Source of the DNA: Symmachiella macrocystis
GTDB taxonomy: Bacteria; Planctomycetota; Planctomycetia; Planctomycetales; Planctomycetaceae
Direction: 5' to 3'
Length of the DNA stretch: 64,000 nucleotides
NCBI RefSeq assembly: GCF_007860075.1
Contig: NZ_SJPP01000001.1
Location: 4,561,490-4,625,489 of the forward strand
The position numbers and the translations under genes were made by a program. The notes under the pieces were generated by a model that did not search any database, was not told the origin of the DNA, and saw only the letters and a program-made list of their open reading frames with translations. Positions 58,129-64,000 of the stretch are shown piece after piece. How positions within the stretch are numbered: position 1 is the stretch's first letter; each line of letters opens with the position of its first letter.

Positions 58129-58866
58129 AACGTTCCCTCCTGAGGATAATCACAGCCAGCCGTTGCCCCTCTAGGTTTTCGCCGATTACGGGAGGTCGAC
58201 GATTGCATTCCGTTTGGGCCGGTCGGTGATAGCTGGGTCAGTGTCGTTTTCTAAACGACGTATTAGTCAAAATTACGACGATGGGGATTTTCTCGAAAAA
58301 TGCAAATCAAACAATGCATCTTCCTGCGACGCACTCCACTGTGTCGCACTAAAGTGCGACATGGCCAAATTCGTCTTCGTACGCCTCATTTCCGCCGTCA
58401 GGTGTGAATGTCCAATCCGGGCCACTTCGACAGTTACATTTTTAGCCAGTGCATGAATTGCAACAAGAGGAGGCTCCTTAAGTTGCACCCAGCAAGGTTG
58501 TTGCGCGTTTTTGTGTGATGGCGGACAGGTCCACATTCGTTGTCTTAGCTCAAAACAGGTATTGCAAGGATGCGAGTGTTGATTGATAATTAGATTACTG
58601 TTTACACACCCGCCGCTTGGCGGTGGAAATCCTCGACGCTATGCCTGTCACCGGTTTCACCTTAGGTCCCGTATCCCCAGTATTTAAAATTTGGTAGTCG
58701 ACCATGGACGGTCAGCAACTTCTTCACCGCAATCACGCATTTCATTTGCGAGTGAGGTCGTTCTTGCTGCGCTAAGATATTTTGGACACGCACGTACACG
58801 GAAGACTCCACGGGGCCACAAGCGATTCACATTTCAGTGAACTGCTGCTACGGAAGGAGGTCCACT
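58129..58866. promoter_or_regulatory. Long divergent csrA-prkA control region with palindromes
   Basis: 738 bases without a convincing gene. Two perfect inverted repeats occur: GTCGTTT-TCT-AAACGAC (58243-58259) and GTCGCACT-AA-AGTGCGAC (58343-58360). The second is an 8-nt palindrome with a 2-nt centre, as in many dimeric repressor operators. Both lie nearer csrA. The remaining part to prkA contains only a small hairpin (CCGCC/GGCGG near 58611). Candidate frames at 58214-58456 and 58273-58536 seem to be chance. Confidence 0.5.
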
Positions 58867-60918
<2,052 letters not shown>

Positions 60919-61178
60919 CCGTACGAGTCAATAAGTTTTCATGAGTTCCCGCGAATATCCGTTCCGTCCTCCTACGGTATTCGCGGCGGACTCGTTCGGT
61001 CACGTCGCCGGTCGCTCCAATCCATTGTCGTCAGACGACTCCTCACCGGCGGCAATCTTCTCTACAAGTCGTTTCAAAACCCTCTGTCGCGTCTCACTGA
61101 CACTAATCTGAACGTTTCGAGAACAAGCGCAACCGGGTTTTAAAACTGGTTCTAGGCAGTTTCGCGCAAGGCCGACTC

Positions 61179-62288
61179 ATGTCCCGCAACATCGATCAAG
61201 ACTTATCGCGATTTAAGGATATTGTGCGCGGTAAAGTCCGTCGGCAGTTGCGAAAATATATCACACACGGAGAGATGATCGGCCGCAAAGGTCGAGACTA
61301 TGTCAGCATTCCCGTCCCGAATATCGAAATCCCGCATTTTCAACATGGCCAAAAAGGAGCCGGCGGAGTGGGACAAGGAGACGGCGACGTCGGGCAACCG
61401 ATCGGACGGGGGCAGGACGACGGGGACGGACAAGGCCAAGCCGGCGATCAACCGGGCAGCGGTCATATCCGCGAGGTCGAAGTCACCTTGGACGAGCTGG
61501 CGGAAATGTTGGGGCAGGAACTGGAACTACCCCGTATCGAACCCAAAGGCAAAAACAACATTACCACCAAGAAGGACCGCTACACGAGCATTCGCACGAC
61601 CGGTCCCAACTCCCTGCGGCATTTGAAACGGACCTATAAAAAAGCGCTGCGACGGCTGATTGCGTCGGATGACTACGACCCGCAGCGTCCAGTCATCATC
61701 CCCACGCGCGACGACCAGTTGTATCGCAGTTGGAAGACAACCGATGAACCAGAAACCAACGCAGCGGTCATCTATGTCATGGACGTCTCCGGATCGATGA
61801 CCGACGACCAAAAGGAAATCGTCCGCATCGAAGCGTTTTGGATCGACACTTGGTTGCAAAACCAATACGACGGCATCGAAACGCGTTATGTAATCCATGA
61901 TGCGGTCGCTCGCGAAGTCGACGAAGACACGTTTTATCACACGCGTGAAAGCGGCGGGACCAGAATTTCCTCAGCCTACAACGTGGTGCAGAGTTTGATT
62001 CAACGCGACTTCAATCCCACGGATTGGAATATTTACGTCTTTCAGTTCTCCGATGGAGACAACTGGGGCGAAGACAACCGCGATTGCCTAGAGATCCTCA
62101 CCGAGAACATCGTCCCCCACTGCAATTTGTTCTGTTACGGCCAAGTCGAAAGCCCCTACGGTTCGGGCGAGTTCATTCGTGAACTTCAAGACGTGCGCGA
62201 ACAGCACGACAACGTGGTTCTTTCGGAAATAGAAAATAAAGAAGCGATTTACGAATCCATTAAGTCGTTTTTGGGAAAAGGGAAGTGA
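61179..62288 (+). CDS. yeaH: YeaH/YhbH family protein (DUF444)
   Basis: 369 residues. The N-terminal part [28 protein letters not shown] is a basic helix. A Gly/Gln/Asp-rich disordered section (about 55-95) follows, then the DUF444 core. At about 200-206 VMDVSGSM is a von Willebrand A MIDAS-like DxSxS motif, and [14 protein letters not shown] continues it. YeaH works with the PrkA kinase in enterobacteria, with cytosolic localisation. It lies between prkA and spoVR, the invariant order in many genomes. Confidence 0.95.
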   Translation: MSRNIDQDLSRFKDIVRGKVRRQLRKYITHGEMIGRKGRDYVSIPVPNIEIPHFQHGQKGAGGVGQGDGDVGQPIGRGQDDGDGQGQAGDQPGSGHIREVEVTLDELAEMLGQELELPRIEPKGKNNITTKKDRYTSIRTTGPNSLRHLKRTYKKALRRLIASDDYDPQRPVIIPTRDDQLYRSWKTTDEPETNAAVIYVMDVSGSMTDDQKEIVRIEAFWIDTWLQNQYDGIETRYVIHDAVAREVDEDTFYHTRESGGTRISSAYNVVQSLIQRDFNPTDWNIYVFQFSDGDNWGEDNRDCLEILTENIVPHCNLFCYGQVESPYGSGEFIRELQDVREQHDNVVLSEIENKEAIYESIKSFLGKGK

Positions 62289-62303
62289 CTAGGAGTTGTG
62301 CCG

Positions 62304-62319
62304 GCAGGCGGGAGCCTGC
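62304..62319. repeat. Small hairpin between yeaH and spoVR
   Basis: GCAGGC (62304-62309), a GGGA loop and GCCTGC (62314-62319). It lies 15 nt after yeaH. A processing site or a weak attenuator is possible; it might be another dispersed repeat. Confidence 0.4.
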
Positions 62320-62372
62320 TCGACGAACGTTTTTCATAAATCTACGGACAACAGCCTAAAGCCAAATCATCC

Positions 62373-63890
<1,518 letters not shown>

Positions 63891-63928
63891 CAACCTGCTG
63901 TTCATATTCGTTATCCAATGGTGTCATC

Positions 63929-64000
63929 ATGACCCTCTCCACTAAAGTCTTAAAATCGCTGACAAGCTTGCACGGATATTCCTCCGAACAGCCGACTTGC
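63929..64000 (+). CDS. Possible start of another gene, cut by right edge
   Basis: From ATG 63929 the frame stays open for 24 codons to the window end (MTLSTKVLKSLTSLHGYSSE...). It is 38 nt beyond spoVR on the same strand. There is no clear ribosome binding site and too little sequence to judge, so this is only a possibility. Confidence 0.25.
   Translation, partial: MTLSTKVLKSLTSLHGYSSEQPTC

Noticed and set aside
58273-58536. Minus-strand frame of 87 codons in the csrA-prkA gap
   Set aside because: It runs through the palindrome at 58343-58360 and has no known motif; conservation is needed before calling it.

Overview
The window looks like a chromosomal stretch of a planctomycete, probably Planctomycetaceae/Planctomycetales; the genus cannot be fixed from the sequence. 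The evidence is a set of lineage-typical genes: a DUF1549/DUF1553 (PSCyt/PSD1) protein followed by a DUF1501 protein, a DUF1559 prepilin-like protein, a TIGR03009-type exported protein, exported PQQ-type beta-propellers, a membrane Ser/Thr kinase, GYF_2 and FHA proteins, and many short palindromic repeats between genes. No rRNA, tRNA, CRISPR array, phage or intact transposase was seen.

Layout. 1-2.0 kb (minus): a partial exported protein with an HExxH motif, a small unknown, a cytochrome c'-like protein and a BON-domain protein. 2.5-4.6 kb (plus): a REC-PAS-histidine kinase overlapping by 4 nt with a REC-ANTAR regulator. 4.7-9.6 kb (minus): a small membrane protein, Tex, a membrane coiled-coil protein and LarC with a His-rich tail. 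9.9-11.5 kb (plus): a family-2 glycosyltransferase and a protein with a HEPN-like RX6H motif. 11.6-16.1 kb (minus): a phospho-signalling cluster of FHA protein, single-TM coiled-coil protein, Ser/Thr kinase and polytopic membrane protein. 16.5-24.4 kb: mostly exported or envelope proteins (coiled-coil protein, small exported protein, OmpA-type lipoprotein, TIGR03009 protein, PQQ propeller with EF-hands, DUF1559 protein, Cys-rich protein, two paralogous small membrane proteins).

24.5-39.5 kb: NAD synthetase, a Gfo/Idh/MocA oxidoreductase with a GYF-domain membrane protein, the DUF1549/DUF1553 plus DUF1501 pair, and a double M16 peptidase. 40-44.3 kb (plus): a chemosensory module of hybrid CheA, CheW and CheB, without CheR or a receptor here. 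44.4-52.4 kb: an MFS transporter, a GT39/ArnT-like enzyme, an AsmA-like protein and an exported isoaspartyl methyltransferase-like protein. 52.6-57.2 kb (minus): a giant exported TPR/PQQ-propeller protein. 57.9-63.9 kb: csrA, then divergently prkA - yeaH/yhbH - spoVR, the conserved stress/stationary-phase triad.

The genes form modules rather than one pathway: environmental and phospho-signalling (HK/ANTAR, FHA/kinase, CheA/W/B, PrkA triad, CsrA) mixed with envelope proteins. The best candidates for undescribed biology are the FHA-kinase membrane cluster, the covarying bipartite palindromic repeats (five positions), and the long palindrome-bearing gap between csrA and prkA.
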